Virus record (IMG/VR): IMGVR_UViG_3300027896_004158 | Coordinates: 1 to 22,761 of that record | DNA: 22,761 nucleotides | From: a virus | Direction: 5' to 3' (one strand) | Shown: in pieces, positions 1 through 9,665 of the stretch | How the letters are laid out: every line of letters starts with the position of its first letter | How positions within the stretch are numbered: position 1 is the first letter of the stretch | The notes under the pieces: model-generated | The model's input: only the letters and a program-made list of their open reading frames with translations | The model's database searches: none | Told to the model about the DNA's origin: nothing | Program-made: the position numbers and the translations under genes

Positions 1-2887
1 GGGGTGGTGTTGTACTTATTTGAATTGAATTAATATAAATCTGTATTCTTTTAACACCAGAACGTAAATTAAATTGAACAGTATAATGATCATAAATCTG
101 TCCATTAATTATTATATCTAATGGATAAGATTCGTATCCTATTAAATTATTATTTGAATCAAAAAATTTAAAAGTAAAATCTCCAGTTATTCTCCCAAGA
201 TACAATACTGTTTGTGGAACAAAAAAACTAATTGACTGTACTGTTGTTATATCAGACAAAGTGCAATCCAATATAAAATAACTATTACTTGATGTTCCAG
301 CATAACTAATACAATTTGCTGGTGTTTTAGTATCTCTATCAAATAACCAAGTTGTCCAACCATTTATTAAACTTCCCGGAGTATATAATCCATTGTAATA
401 TGTAGTACAACTTAATAGATATAACGGAGAAGGTGTTGATAATTGAACATATTTCGAATCAACTTTAAAAACTTCATAAGGTGCTCCTATATCATTATTA
501 TTTTTAGGTTGAAATTTCCAAACATTGTTTATACTTACGCTGAAATCTATAGAAGTTATTGATTTAACAGATTCGCTTCCCCATTTACTTCCGGGCATGC
601 TATTAATAAAATTAACTTCCCACATTCCTGTTGTTCCACTAAAATATTCATTTGAATTATTTGTAGTTAAAACAGTTTTTAAATAAGAATCTGTAATTGG
701 GTCGTATGCTTCAGAATTTGGATCTGTTGAGATAAACAACATACTTCCTATATAAAAATTAAAAGGCAAATTAAAATTTGTTTCTGGTATAAAAGCAAAA
801 CCAATATAACTAACGCCATTACCATTTGAATTTGTATTTGTAATATAAGTCCAACCTTCTGCAGGATAATTATCAACCAGTGTAGTAGTTGTTCCCTGAG
901 ATTGATTATTTATCCACAATTTTGGATATTGAGGAACTGTTAATATTGACTGCAAATTACAAGTAGATGTATTTAAATTATCAACTTTTAAATAATAATA
1001 ATTAGGTAATCCAGTTAAAGAATTAATCATTGAAGAATAATCAGCTGGAGCTAAAACCAATTTCTGCTGAGAAGCGAATGCAGTATAATTGCTATTATTC
1101 TGATAAGGATTTGTTGAATCCAATTTATTAGGTAAAAGATTATTTGGCATTGAGTTATGACCAAGCATTCTTACTCTTGTGTAAATATCAGCATCTTGAA
1201 ATTCAGTATGAGATTGAATTAATGGTAATTCATAATCATAATTATTTGGATTACTGGCATCATTACTTCTCTGTTGTAGATATTTTAACCAAACTTTATC
1301 ATAACCATCGTAATATATTACATAATTTGGAGCAACTAAGTTACACAATTCCTTTATAGCATCATATCTAATTTTAGAATTTTGAAATCTATAATCTATT
1401 ACAGATAATTTAACGCCAGATGATTGTAATGTTTTAAAAGTATAATCTTTAGATGGATTATTTGAATAATTATAAGTTATTATTGTATTTTTATTAGCAC
1501 CACTCACTATTACACATCCATACCTTTGGCAAACTGAATTTAGAGAACCATCGAAAACACCGGGCGATACTGCACTTGGATAATTTTGTATAATACTACC
1601 GTCACTAATTTGATAATCTGATTTCAATAAATTACTTTGAATATTATTATATTTATGATAAAATATATTATATGGTTCATATATAACATTTTCTATTTCA
1701 ACTTCTTCAACATTTGGATATAAAACATCAATTGCATTTCCGTCTTCTGTCATTTTTTGATTTAAAATTTGAGAAGAAACAAAAACATTATTTTTATAAT
1801 TATCTTTTAATAATAAAATTTGTTCAATTACATCTTCAATAAAAAAAGGTAATTCATAATAATGAAAATATGACCAAACTTCAAATTGAACTATATTTAA
1901 CATTGAATTAATTTGTAATTGTCCGACCTCATATCCAATAGTAAATCCATTAAATTGAGGATCTTCTATTAAATTTCCAACATCATGTATATTAATTATT
2001 GGAATTAATTTTGGACTAACAAAATTTACAGAATTGAACCAATACTTTAATGTTGGATTACCATTAACATCATTAAAATACCTAGATATTCCATTATTAC
2101 CCTGATAGTTTGTTGTTGACCAATAACCAAAATCAAAAAATTGTCCAAAATTTAAAGTATTTGACATTTGGCTATTAGATTGTCTTATTATGTCTCCAGA
2201 AGATATACTGTTAACCGGAGTTATATTTGAAACTTTTAATTGATTATTAATTAAATCTACAGAAACAATAGTAAAAATTTTAGTTATTGTTGTATCAATT
2301 AAACCATCGGTATTATATGTTATAATATTAATAGTTGCTGTTCCTGGCTCAAATCCATTAGCATCATCAACATATATATAACAAGAACCACTACTTACAG
2401 TTGGTCCATTTTGTGTACATGTTGCAATTATTTTAGATTCCTCTAATTTAACACCACCTGTTGACTGCAGTGGCATTGATTGTATATAACAATATCCAGA
2501 TTCAAATAAATCATCAACATCTGTATCTTGTAAAACTGTCAAATTATCAACACACGTTAATTGTATTTCATCAATACCAGTTGATTCTGGAGAAATTTGA
2601 AATATCTGACCTTTAAACTTATTAAAAGATTCTAAAATATTTGAAGAATTATATAAACCTTCTATTATTAATACAGAATCACCTTTATTAAAAGTATTAC
2701 TAAACTGTCCATTTTCATTTTCTATTTTAATAGTAGCATTTTTAATACTGAATTGAGAATCATTCTGCCAATTAAAATCCTTAATATACGAAGTATAACA
2801 AATACCATTTATTACTATATCATAATAGGTTGTAATATCTTTATTTGTAATTGTTTGCAAAGCGCTTTCGCTCAATCTTAAAGGCAT
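1..2887 (-). CDS. Tail hub / tail-tip protein (Tal-like), C-terminus beyond the window
   Basis: An uninterrupted reading frame of 962 codons runs from the ATG at 2887 to the left edge with no stop, so the gene is partial. AAGGAA lies about 9 bases upstream of the ATG, and the previous stop is 3 bases away. The position directly after the tape measure and Dit-like genes is that of the siphovirus tail-associated hub protein. The N-terminal ~115 residues resemble the first hub domain of prophage tail proteins. Around residues 480-560, AIKELCNLVAPNYVIYYDGY followed by a DADIYTRVRMLGHN segment resembles the second hub barrel. The rest (about 600-962) is rich in Asn, Thr, Ser and Tyr, as in receptor-contacting tip or fibre modules. 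No peptidoglycan hydrolase motif is visible in the part present, though one could lie beyond the edge. The tail role is inferred mainly from gene order; I am sure the frame is coding. Confidence 0.82.
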   Translation of the reverse strand, partial: MPLRLSESALQTITNKDITTYYDIVINGICYTSYIKDFNWQNDSQFSIKNATIKIENENGQFSNTFNKGDSVLIIEGLYNSSNILESFNKFKGQIFQISPESTGIDEIQLTCVDNLTVLQDTDVDDLFESGYCYIQSMPLQSTGGVKLEESKIIATCTQNGPTVSSGSCYIYVDDANGFEPGTATINIITYNTDGLIDTTITKIFTIVSVDLINNQLKVSNITPVNSISSGDIIRQSNSQMSNTLNFGQFFDFGYWSTTNYQGNNGISRYFNDVNGNPTLKYWFNSVNFVSPKLIPIINIHDVGNLIEDPQFNGFTIGYEVGQLQINSMLNIVQFEVWSYFHYYELPFFIEDVIEQILLLKDNYKNNVFVSSQILNQKMTEDGNAIDVLYPNVEEVEIENVIYEPYNIFYHKYNNIQSNLLKSDYQISDGSIIQNYPSAVSPGVFDGSLNSVCQRYGCVIVSGANKNTIITYNYSNNPSKDYTFKTLQSSGVKLSVIDYRFQNSKIRYDAIKELCNLVAPNYVIYYDGYDKVWLKYLQQRSNDASNPNNYDYELPLIQSHTEFQDADIYTRVRMLGHNSMPNNLLPNKLDSTNPYQNNSNYTAFASQQKLVLAPADYSSMINSLTGLPNYYYLKVDNLNTSTCNLQSILTVPQYPKLWINNQSQGTTTTLVDNYPAEGWTYITNTNSNGNGVSYIGFAFIPETNFNLPFNFYIGSMLFISTDPNSEAYDPITDSYLKTVLTTNNSNEYFSGTTGMWEVNFINSMPGSKWGSESVKSITSIDFSVSINNVWKFQPKNNNDIGAPYEVFKVDSKYVQLSTPSPLYLLSCTTYYNGLYTPGSLINGWTTWLFDRDTKTPANCISYAGTSSNSYFILDCTLSDITTVQSISFFVPQTVLYLGRITGDFTFKFFDSNNNLIGYESYPLDIIINGQIYDHYTVQFNLRSGVKRIQIYINSIQISTTPP

Positions 2888-2890
2888 ATT

Positions 2891-3364
2891 CTATATTTCC
2901 TTGAAGTCAATATCTAACTTATAGAGTTGATTAACACCACTAAATAAATATATTTTACTTGTATTTAAAAAATATCCATCAAAAGATTGAGAAGGAATAT
3001 GAGTATAAACTCTAACTTTCATTTTATTATTAATATCAGATTTAATATATCCTTCTATATTAATTAAATCAATTGGGTCTGTAGCTTCTGAAATTTCCCA
3101 TTTTGTTTGCATTTTTATTGATTTAATTTTAGGAGAAACAACAACTTCTCCACCATTTGCAAGTTTTACTATTTGAATATTAGATTGAATTCCACGATTT
3201 ACTTCTGTATTTCCAGGGCATGGTATAACATAAGCATCAACATTTTGTATAAAACATCCATTATAAATTACAGGATTGGAAGACTCCTGCCCATTATTAT
3301 TTAATCTACTTATTATCCAATTTGAAGTTATCCAAGTATTAAATACATCATAATAAATATTCAT
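2891..3364 (-). CDS. Distal tail protein (Dit-like)
   Basis: The protein has 157 residues and is predicted to be mostly beta-strand (for example NQLYKLDIDFKEI at its C-terminus). It sits between the tape measure and the hub gene, which is the slot of Dit, the hexameric ring joining the tail tube to the tip. Its start codon overlaps the tape-measure stop as TAATG, so translation is probably coupled. The stop is TAG, unlike the TAA used by most genes here. The sequence itself carries no motif I would call diagnostic. The name rests on position, size and strand content, and another small tail-tip adaptor is possible. Confidence 0.6.
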   Translation of the reverse strand: MNIYYDVFNTWITSNWIISRLNNNGQESSNPVIYNGCFIQNVDAYVIPCPGNTEVNRGIQSNIQIVKLANGGEVVVSPKIKSIKMQTKWEISEATDPIDLINIEGYIKSDINNKMKVRVYTHIPSQSFDGYFLNTSKIYLFSGVNQLYKLDIDFKEI

Positions 3365-6300
3365 TAAATACTCCTAAGTGCTGAAAAACTACCAGTTGTT
3401 AAATGTTCACTTAATGCAGATGCTATTTCTTTTGCTGATACTTTAGTATTTATTACTATAGAAGTACTACCACCAGTATACGCACCTGGTCTAAAATAAT
3501 AACTAGATCTAATACCAAGTGGTTGTATTGCTTGTCTCATTGCAACCAAATTACGATTTACTACATTTAATTCTGTATGACTAGTACTTAATATATCACT
3601 CATTCTTTGTAATGCCTGAACTATTGGACTATCTTTTTTAAATGCAGATCCTATAGCAGTACCTAAAATTGATCCTACTCCAGATTGACCCCAAATAGAA
3701 CCAATTAATGCGCCAACAGCTCCACCTTCTTGAGCATAACTATTAGGATACATTGAATTACCAGCTGCCAATGCTAATGCTGGTACTATTTTATTAAAAG
3801 TAGATGAACCTGTAAAATTTCCTAATTTTTTAAAAAACCCACCTTGAGAATCAGAAATCATATTTTGCTGATCCTGTGTTGACATTGTTGCATGTATAGG
3901 TTCAAAATTATCAACAGCATTTTTTAATCCAATAGAAATTGCAGAGTTTTTAACACTAGAGCTATCAATTTGTGACCCTGGAGATGTGTTTGAATAACCA
4001 AAACCAGATCTTATTGAGCTAAACATATAATCTCCACCAGAATATAGTGCATTTTTCCATATCTCTGCAACGCTTACGCCAGTTGTGTGTAAAATTGTTG
4101 CATACTCTTCTGGATGCGCTAATCCAAATTGAGCTGGTGCTATTTTTTCCAATAATGGTTTTATTGTAATATCAACAAAATTATCTACCAATTGTTTACG
4201 AATTGTTTTAGAAATATCTGTTAAAATACCACGAAGACTATTATTTAAAGCGACACCACCACGCTCAGTTGAATCAAATGCTTTATCAAATTCATTTGTA
4301 AATATATTTGCAGTATCTTTTACTATATTACCCAAATTTTGAACCAATTGAAGTTTAAACGTGTCAACAAGTTTTGTTATTTTTGAATTAAGAACATCTG
4401 CACCAGTTAGCATATGATTTGTAACATCTTGCCATGTTCCACCTTCTTTTTTCATTGTCAAACCAATCATTTCTAATTGATTTTCAAAATCTTTATGTTT
4501 ACCAGTTGCCTTATCTAATTCTAATAAATAAATTGAATTCTGGTATGTATAATCACTAAGCCCCCTTAATTCAACCAACATTTCTTCTTTAATTTTATTA
4601 ATTTGTTCGCTATATTTTTCATTTAATTCTATAAATTTAGCTAATTCTTGTATAGATGAATTTTCTTGTTCTAAAACAATTTTTTTCATACTACCAGATG
4701 ACAATGCACTTTCCGTTTCTCCAGCTGTATTTAATAATTCGCTAGATTTATTAACGCTATCTAAAGCATTTTTTAAAGAATCTAATGAAATAGTTCCTTC
4801 CTTGAAACCAGAAATAAATTTTTCCAATTTTTCTACTTGACCATTTTCTATAATTGTAACATTTTCATCTTTTATATTTTGCAAATATTTTATTATTTTA
4901 TTTTTATAATCATTAATTTGTGTTAAATTTTTTATATTTTCATCTGTTAAACTTTTTAATGCAATTTTATTTCTATTGTATTGTGATGTTAATGTTTCAA
5001 CTTCTTTACCAATGGTTGGATAAATTCCTAAACCAGCTTTCAAAGAATCATTATAATCTTGTCTACTTTTTGTAATTACTTTTAATTGTTCCTCTTCTAC
5101 AATTAATGCCTGTTTAACTTTTAATGTAGAATTAAAAAATTCAACAATAAATGATTCTAATTTTTCTTTTGGTTCTGAAGTCATTTTGCCATAAGCTTCA
5201 GAATATGCTCTAGCGCCTTCTATTGCCTGTTGTTCTAAAAAATGAACATTTGTAATTTCTGATTTATTTGTCATTCCTTTTGGAGTAATCGATCCAACTT
5301 TATAATTTCCTCTATTAATTTGTTCATTAAAAATATCTAACGATTTTTGATCATTTTTAAATATTTCGCGTAACTGACTTTGAGCAGACTGACCCTTACT
5401 GTATGATATTAATGATTTCTTAAAAAAATCTATTTCTTCAATATTTTTACCAGTTTTATATAATTCATTTAAATGATCTTTTATTAAACCTAATCCACGA
5501 GATGCTTGATATATTTTTTCCTGTTTAATAATTTCAGCTTTATCTGAATTTGCTTTAATATTTTGTCCTATTTCTGTACCTATCATCCATACAGCTCCAA
5601 TAGCTGCCAATGATCCCATTAATGGTATTTCAGTAGATAACACATCAATTAATGTTAAATTAGCAACAGTAAAAGATTTAATTGCCGCTGTTAATGACGA
5701 ATACCCAATTACAACTAATGGAATTACTGTTTTTAATAAATAAAATATTCCAACAAATTTACCCAATTCTATAGCCCAACTTATAGTATAACCTATAACT
5801 GGTGCTAATAGTTTTATTAATGAAGCAACCTGTAATCCAAAAGTAACAATACCTTCTATTGATTTTTGAAATGGAGCTTTACCAAGTTCTATTCCTATTT
5901 GTTGAAATTCATTTAACAAATCGCCCAATTTTATTTTAAGAGAATTACTTTTTTCAATCATAGCTATTTCTGCTGTACCAGCTGAATTAAGTGCAACATT
6001 ATTAGCTTGAATTGCTGTTGTAAAATTCTTCATCATTGCTTCAAATTGAGAAACCTGCCTAACACCAGCAACATCCTGTGCTATTTTAACCCTTTGAACT
6101 TCATTTAAATTTTTCCATTTTTCATTTAATTGTTCAAAAACAGAACCTAGGCTTGCGTATCCAGTAGAAGTATATGATACAACACCAGCCATGTCTTGTA
6201 AATCTTTAATAACTTCAGGTCTTCTAACCCTTGAAAATATTGTTCTCAATGCAGTTGCTATTGTTGTAGAATTAAGACGAGTTGTTGCTGTTACTTCTGT

Positions 6301-7464
6301 AATTATAGCAGCTGTTTTCTCAAATGATAACCCAAATTCGTGTGCAATTGGACCAACAGTTTTAATACCTTCTCCTAATTCTTCAGCTGAAATTGCATAT
6401 TTTCTACTTAAATTAAATAAAACATCTGTAATTTTTCCAGATTCTCTTGCACTAATATTAAATTCAGCCATTATTGCTGTTAAAACATGATTTGCTTCTG
6501 ATTCTTTTATTGTAGTTAATGTAGTTAAAAGCATTTCTTGTCGCATTAAATACAATGTATCTTCTACTGACCTTCCTTGCCTAATCCATAATTCCATAGA
6601 TTCAGAAACATATTTAAATGACTTTCCAAATTCTGAAGCAATCTGCATACCTCTCATAAATCCAGAAGAAATTTCATTTACAGATTTACCAGTCAATGCT
6701 GACATTGTTTCAATGGAATCATTAAATTTTAAATTTAAGTCAATTGTTTCCCTAATTCCATTTTCAACAACCCTAATTGCACCATAAATTAAATTCCAAC
6801 CTAATGCCCATGTTGACATTTTCTTAATTTGATCCATAAATGACTTTCCTGATTTCTCAGAAGAAGTAGTCATCATGTCTGATGTTTCTTTTATATTTTT
6901 TTGAATTTGTTTTAAATTTTGATTATATTTTTCAGATTCAGAAATATATGTATTAAAGCCAATATTTCCCAATCTATATTGTTGTTCCAATTCTTTCTGA
7001 GACTGACTGCTTACCTTTTTATAATTATATTGAGTTAATGGTAATGGTCCATTTTTAACAGACAACAATTCTTCTGGAGTTAAACCAAGTCTATTAAATT
7101 GTTGAGATCCTGCAATTGGTCCTAAAAATTGAGGCATTAATTGTTCATATTGACTTTTATATCTATTTAATTGTTTTTGTTGTATTTCAATTGATTCTTT
7201 AACTTTTGAATTTAGTGTTTTAGAACTGGATATTCCGGGGGCAATATTAATACCAGAAAAATTAGATGGGAATCCATTAATTGATTCATCCAATGATGAT
7301 AAATTTACACCAATTGTCCCAATTTTTTCTTGTAAATTTAAAAATTTTCTTAAAGATTGGGCAGCTTGATTTATTTTTTTATCAAGTTTATCAAACTTTA
7401 TAGACGGATCATCACCAGTAGACAATGTTTCAACTATAATTTTTTTAATTTCATCTTGTGCCAT
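3364..7464 (-). CDS. Tail tape measure protein
   Basis: At 1366 residues this is the longest complete gene in the window. Residues ~245-500 are a recognisable phage tail tape-measure core: an alpha-helical stretch including FNDSIETMSALTGKSV, VSESMELWIRQG, ISAEELGEGIKTVGPIAHEF, TALRTIFSRVRRPE and DVAGVRQVSQFEAMMKN. Hydrophobic helices follow at ~536-635, then long coiled-coil-like segments. A Gly/Ala-rich hydrophobic part lies near ~1230-1290. The protein sets tail length and is ejected with the DNA. By the usual rule of about 1.5 angstroms per residue the tail would be near 200 nm. I see no muralytic or peptidase motif. The start overlaps the chaperone T frame by 14 bases, with a GAAGAG purine run upstream. 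Confidence 0.95.
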   Translation of the reverse strand: MAQDEIKKIIVETLSTGDDPSIKFDKLDKKINQAAQSLRKFLNLQEKIGTIGVNLSSLDESINGFPSNFSGINIAPGISSSKTLNSKVKESIEIQQKQLNRYKSQYEQLMPQFLGPIAGSQQFNRLGLTPEELLSVKNGPLPLTQYNYKKVSSQSQKELEQQYRLGNIGFNTYISESEKYNQNLKQIQKNIKETSDMMTTSSEKSGKSFMDQIKKMSTWALGWNLIYGAIRVVENGIRETIDLNLKFNDSIETMSALTGKSVNEISSGFMRGMQIASEFGKSFKYVSESMELWIRQGRSVEDTLYLMRQEMLLTTLTTIKESEANHVLTAIMAEFNISARESGKITDVLFNLSRKYAISAEELGEGIKTVGPIAHEFGLSFEKTAAIITEVTATTRLNSTTIATALRTIFSRVRRPEVIKDLQDMAGVVSYTSTGYASLGSVFEQLNEKWKNLNEVQRVKIAQDVAGVRQVSQFEAMMKNFTTAIQANNVALNSAGTAEIAMIEKSNSLKIKLGDLLNEFQQIGIELGKAPFQKSIEGIVTFGLQVASLIKLLAPVIGYTISWAIELGKFVGIFYLLKTVIPLVVIGYSSLTAAIKSFTVANLTLIDVLSTEIPLMGSLAAIGAVWMIGTEIGQNIKANSDKAEIIKQEKIYQASRGLGLIKDHLNELYKTGKNIEEIDFFKKSLISYSKGQSAQSQLREIFKNDQKSLDIFNEQINRGNYKVGSITPKGMTNKSEITNVHFLEQQAIEGARAYSEAYGKMTSEPKEKLESFIVEFFNSTLKVKQALIVEEEQLKVITKSRQDYNDSLKAGLGIYPTIGKEVETLTSQYNRNKIALKSLTDENIKNLTQINDYKNKIIKYLQNIKDENVTIIENGQVEKLEKFISGFKEGTISLDSLKNALDSVNKSSELLNTAGETESALSSGSMKKIVLEQENSSIQELAKFIELNEKYSEQINKIKEEMLVELRGLSDYTYQNSIYLLELDKATGKHKDFENQLEMIGLTMKKEGGTWQDVTNHMLTGADVLNSKITKLVDTFKLQLVQNLGNIVKDTANIFTNEFDKAFDSTERGGVALNNSLRGILTDISKTIRKQLVDNFVDITIKPLLEKIAPAQFGLAHPEEYATILHTTGVSVAEIWKNALYSGGDYMFSSIRSGFGYSNTSPGSQIDSSSVKNSAISIGLKNAVDNFEPIHATMSTQDQQNMISDSQGGFFKKLGNFTGSSTFNKIVPALALAAGNSMYPNSYAQEGGAVGALIGSIWGQSGVGSILGTAIGSAFKKDSPIVQALQRMSDILSTSHTELNVVNRNLVAMRQAIQPLGIRSSYYFRPGAYTGGSTSIVINTKVSAKEIASALSEHLTTGSFSALRSI

Positions 7465-8388
7465 TTTTATTCTCTTCTTCTTTTATTTGTTTAAAAACAC
7501 TTGGATCAATCATTATGCTACTTGAACTATTTTTTTTAATATTGCTACCAACTGAATGTTTCTTGTCTAAATTATCATAATATTCTTTTTCTTTCTCGTT
7601 TTCATATGCTTGAGCCAACTCATCAAGCAATAATTGTTCATCTGTTATACCATATGTATCATTATTTTTAGCCATTTCACCCCATATGCACTTACTAAAT
7701 GGACTAATTCCATACAATTTAGCAAACCTACGTCTTCGCATATAGGGCGAGTATGGATATATTATTTTTTTAATTCGTCTTCCCTTGGCTGAGACTGAAT
7801 AGCTACTATTTCATTAATTTCAACTAACGTTAAAGAACCAATATCTTCAATATTGGAAAATATTTTTTTATTATGATCATTTATATCCTTAGCACATAAA
7901 TATATCAAACACTTAATAAAGCTATTTTGATATAACTGATTATATATTTCCTGATCATAATATTCATATTTAACCCTAATTGGAGTAGATGGCGCTTTAT
8001 TAAAAAAAACAACCCTTAAATCTGGGGAGTAATTATATTCCTCTTCAGGTATAAGGGTTGAATCTTTATATATTTTTAAAGTAGATTCCTTAAAAGATGA
8101 CGGATTTAATGTAAAAACATTATTTTCTCCATCAATTTTTCCTTCAGGACATCCATTAAAATTTCCTTCAATTGGCAAAAATCCATCTTTTATTAATTCT
8201 TTAAGTTTTATTTTAAAATATGCTCTAAAATAAACCCTACTTTCAAATCCAATCCTAGACCAAAATACTTTTTTTCTTTCTCCATTCCCGATTGGTATTT
8301 CTACCTCTCCTTCTGGATTAATTACCTTAGCAAGTATCCTATCTTCACCATTAATTTCGATATTAGTATTACTTATACCGTTTTCCAT
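7451..8388 (-). CDS. Tail assembly chaperone G-T fusion made by -1 frameshift
   Basis: In siphoviruses a minority of ribosomes shift -1 near the end of chaperone gene G to make a G-T fusion that binds the tape measure. Here the 208-codon G frame ends TTA AAA AAA TAA, which contains the heptamer A AAA AAA. Slipping back one base enters an open frame reading IIYPYSPYMRRRR without a stop. It continues to the stop at 7451, giving a 312-residue fusion. The T part is acidic and Lys/Glu-rich (QAYENEKEKEYYDNLDKK). The only ATG that could start T alone (7741) has no ribosome binding site. T overlaps the tape-measure start by 14 bases, as in other phages. What I see is the site and the frames; that shifting occurs is inferred from the family. 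Confidence 0.88.
7709..7757 (-). other. Candidate frameshift-stimulating stem-loop
   Basis: On the coding strand TCCATAC (7757-7751) can pair with GTATGGA (7715-7709), a perfect 7-bp stem closing a 35-base loop. It begins 7 bases after the slippery heptamer, within the 5-9 base spacing typical of -1 frameshift stimulators. The loop can form smaller pairings of its own (CCTA with TAGG). Whether it folds as a hairpin or a pseudoknot cannot be judged by eye. Confidence 0.5.
7762..8388 (-). CDS. Tail assembly chaperone G (zero-frame product)
   Basis: The 208-residue protein lies between the major tail protein and the tape measure, the fixed position of chaperone G. AGGAGG stands 6 bases before the ATG. 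The N-terminus (ILAKVINPEGEVEIPI) and the C-terminal helical part (residues ~147-200, with KKIFSNIEDIGSLTLVEINE) look like the chaperone fold. Between them, residues ~76-146 form an apparent inserted beta module (VFTLNPSS, then LRVVFFNKAPSTPIRVKYEY). This resembles the C-terminal module of the adjacent tail tube protein. The gene ends at the frameshift site described separately. The identification rests on position, the frameshift and the helical ends. Confidence 0.82.
   Translation of the reverse strand: MENGISNTNIEINGEDRILAKVINPEGEVEIPIGNGERKKVFWSRIGFESRVYFRAYFKIKLKELIKDGFLPIEGNFNGCPEGKIDGENNVFTLNPSSFKESTLKIYKDSTLIPEEEYNYSPDLRVVFFNKAPSTPIRVKYEYYDQEIYNQLYQNSFIKCLIYLCAKDINDHNKKIFSNIEDIGSLTLVEINEIVAIQSQPREDELKK
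7765..7771 (-). promoter_or_regulatory. Slippery heptamer A AAA AAA for -1 frameshifting
   Basis: Seven consecutive A residues on the coding strand are phased as TTA AAA AAA TAA. Both the P-site and A-site codons can re-pair after a one-base slip back. The zero-frame stop follows immediately, and the -1 frame continues into the T extension. Confidence 0.88.
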
Positions 8389-8421
8389 TTTCCGCCTCCT
8401 ATAAAATTAAACATCTAAAAT

Positions 8422-9168
8422 CTACGGCTGTGTAGCTGTAGTTGTATAAACTATTCTTACCTTAGAACCATTAACTGGAGCCGTTGTAAATACTACATTA
8501 CATTCTCCGTTAACACAATGAGCTGTAAAAGTAACACCATCGTTATTCCAAGGATTATCAGAAGAACCTAATACATTACCAGATGGACATTCAATACTTA
8601 AAATTTGTGTTTCAGAAGTGATACTTGAATTTATTAAAAACATTTTACATGCACCATCAGCAACGTGTTCACGAACAGTTGCCTTACCATCAAAAACCTG
8701 AACTGAATCAGCAGAACCATCTAAATTAACAGTAGCATCAGCGTTAACTGCAAAACTATCAGAAGCCATTCTTGGTTTATAACCACCAGCTATTACTGTC
8801 ATTATAACAGTACTTTCATCTTCTGGTGATAATACCCAGTTAATACAATTTACTTTCTTAAAATCACCTATATACAAACGCCTAGAAGACGACGTATCAA
8901 CTCCAGAAAGATTAGCTAAATTAACTAAATCTCTAATTAAAAGACTTGTTGCAACAGTATAACTAATAGTACCATAAATTGTTTTTTGAGCAGCTAAACC
9001 CAATTCTGATACTTTCGTTTCAGCTTCTTCCTGTCCAGGATTAAAATTCTGTGCGCCTCTTATTTGAACAGAAGTAAAATCTGGTAAATTTACAAACGTT
9101 GCTCCTGCTTTAGTCCATAATTGGACTTCTTTACCTTGAAAACCTGCTATATCTCTACCTGTAAACAT
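8422..9168 (-). CDS. Major tail (tube) protein
   Basis: The 248-residue protein has a strong AGGAGG ribosome binding site before its ATG, fitting an abundant product. It lies between the tail-terminator-like gene and the chaperone G/T pair, the usual position of the siphovirus tube subunit. Residues 1-150 fit a tail-tube fold: GKEVQLWTKAGATF, then VQIRGAQNFNPGQEEAETKV, where the tube family has a conserved 'E' strand, and IYGTISYTVATSLL. From ~160 on there is a separate C-terminal beta module ending NVVFTTAPVNGSKVRIVY, of the Ig-like or decoration type commonly displayed on tail tubes. It carries three Cys residues (IECPS, AHCVNGEC). No second tube or sheath gene is present. Confidence 0.88.
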   Translation of the reverse strand: MFTGRDIAGFQGKEVQLWTKAGATFVNLPDFTSVQIRGAQNFNPGQEEAETKVSELGLAAQKTIYGTISYTVATSLLIRDLVNLANLSGVDTSSSRRLYIGDFKKVNCINWVLSPEDESTVIMTVIAGGYKPRMASDSFAVNADATVNLDGSADSVQVFDGKATVREHVADGACKMFLINSSITSETQILSIECPSGNVLGSSDNPWNNDGVTFTAHCVNGECNVVFTTAPVNGSKVRIVYTTTATQP

Positions 9169-9194
9169 TGTATGACCTCCTATTGAAATTTTAT

Positions 9195-9665
9195 TTATTT
9201 TACCAATTTAAATGTCGCTGTTAATGAAAACTTATATTTTTCTTCTTGTGATGGAGTTAATATTCTTATTGGTGCACCATCATAAGCAACTGTTTTTAAT
9301 GTTGAAACTAAATTAGTACTTCCATTATTAGAATAATTATAAAATGGAATTGTTGTGGCTTCTATATATTTTAAAATATTACCCATTATCTGTTCTCTTT
9401 CTAAATTAGTTCTTGCAAAAAGATCAAAATCTATATCATAAAAATGAGTTACTTCTCCACCTAATTCGTAATCACTTTTAAAAGAAACGCCGCCAATATC
9501 CATTGATAATGTTGGCAAATGCAAACCAGTTGGATCTATTGGATAAGAATCTACTATACTTAATTGATCAGTTCCAGTTCCTATAATATAACTAGTTCCA
9601 TTGTGTATATTTGAAACAATATAATCATAAAGACTTTTTTTAACTAAACTTATATCGAAATACAT
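9195..9665 (-). CDS. Tail terminator-like protein
   Basis: The 156-residue protein has the pattern of tail-terminator or minor tail proteins: an N-terminal helix (ISLVKKSLYDYIVSNI), LPTLSMDIGG, ELGGEV, then YDIDFDLFARTNLEREQI and a C-terminal beta strand (KYKFSLTATFKLVK). Members form a hexameric ring that ends tail-tube growth and joins it to the head connector. Its ATG overlaps the preceding stop as TAATG, and the major tail protein follows 26 bases later. Position and the FDLFARTxxERE-like segment make this call good but not certain. Confidence 0.75.
   Translation of the reverse strand: MYFDISLVKKSLYDYIVSNIHNGTSYIIGTGTDQLSIVDSYPIDPTGLHLPTLSMDIGGVSFKSDYELGGEVTHFYDIDFDLFARTNLEREQIMGNILKYIEATTIPFYNYSNNGSTNLVSTLKTVAYDGAPIRILTPSQEEKYKFSLTATFKLVK

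Noticed and set aside
7451-7741. Independent gene starting at ATG 7741
   Set aside because: No ribosome binding site is upstream, and the frame continues without a stop back to the slippery site, so it is better read as the T part of the chaperone fusion.
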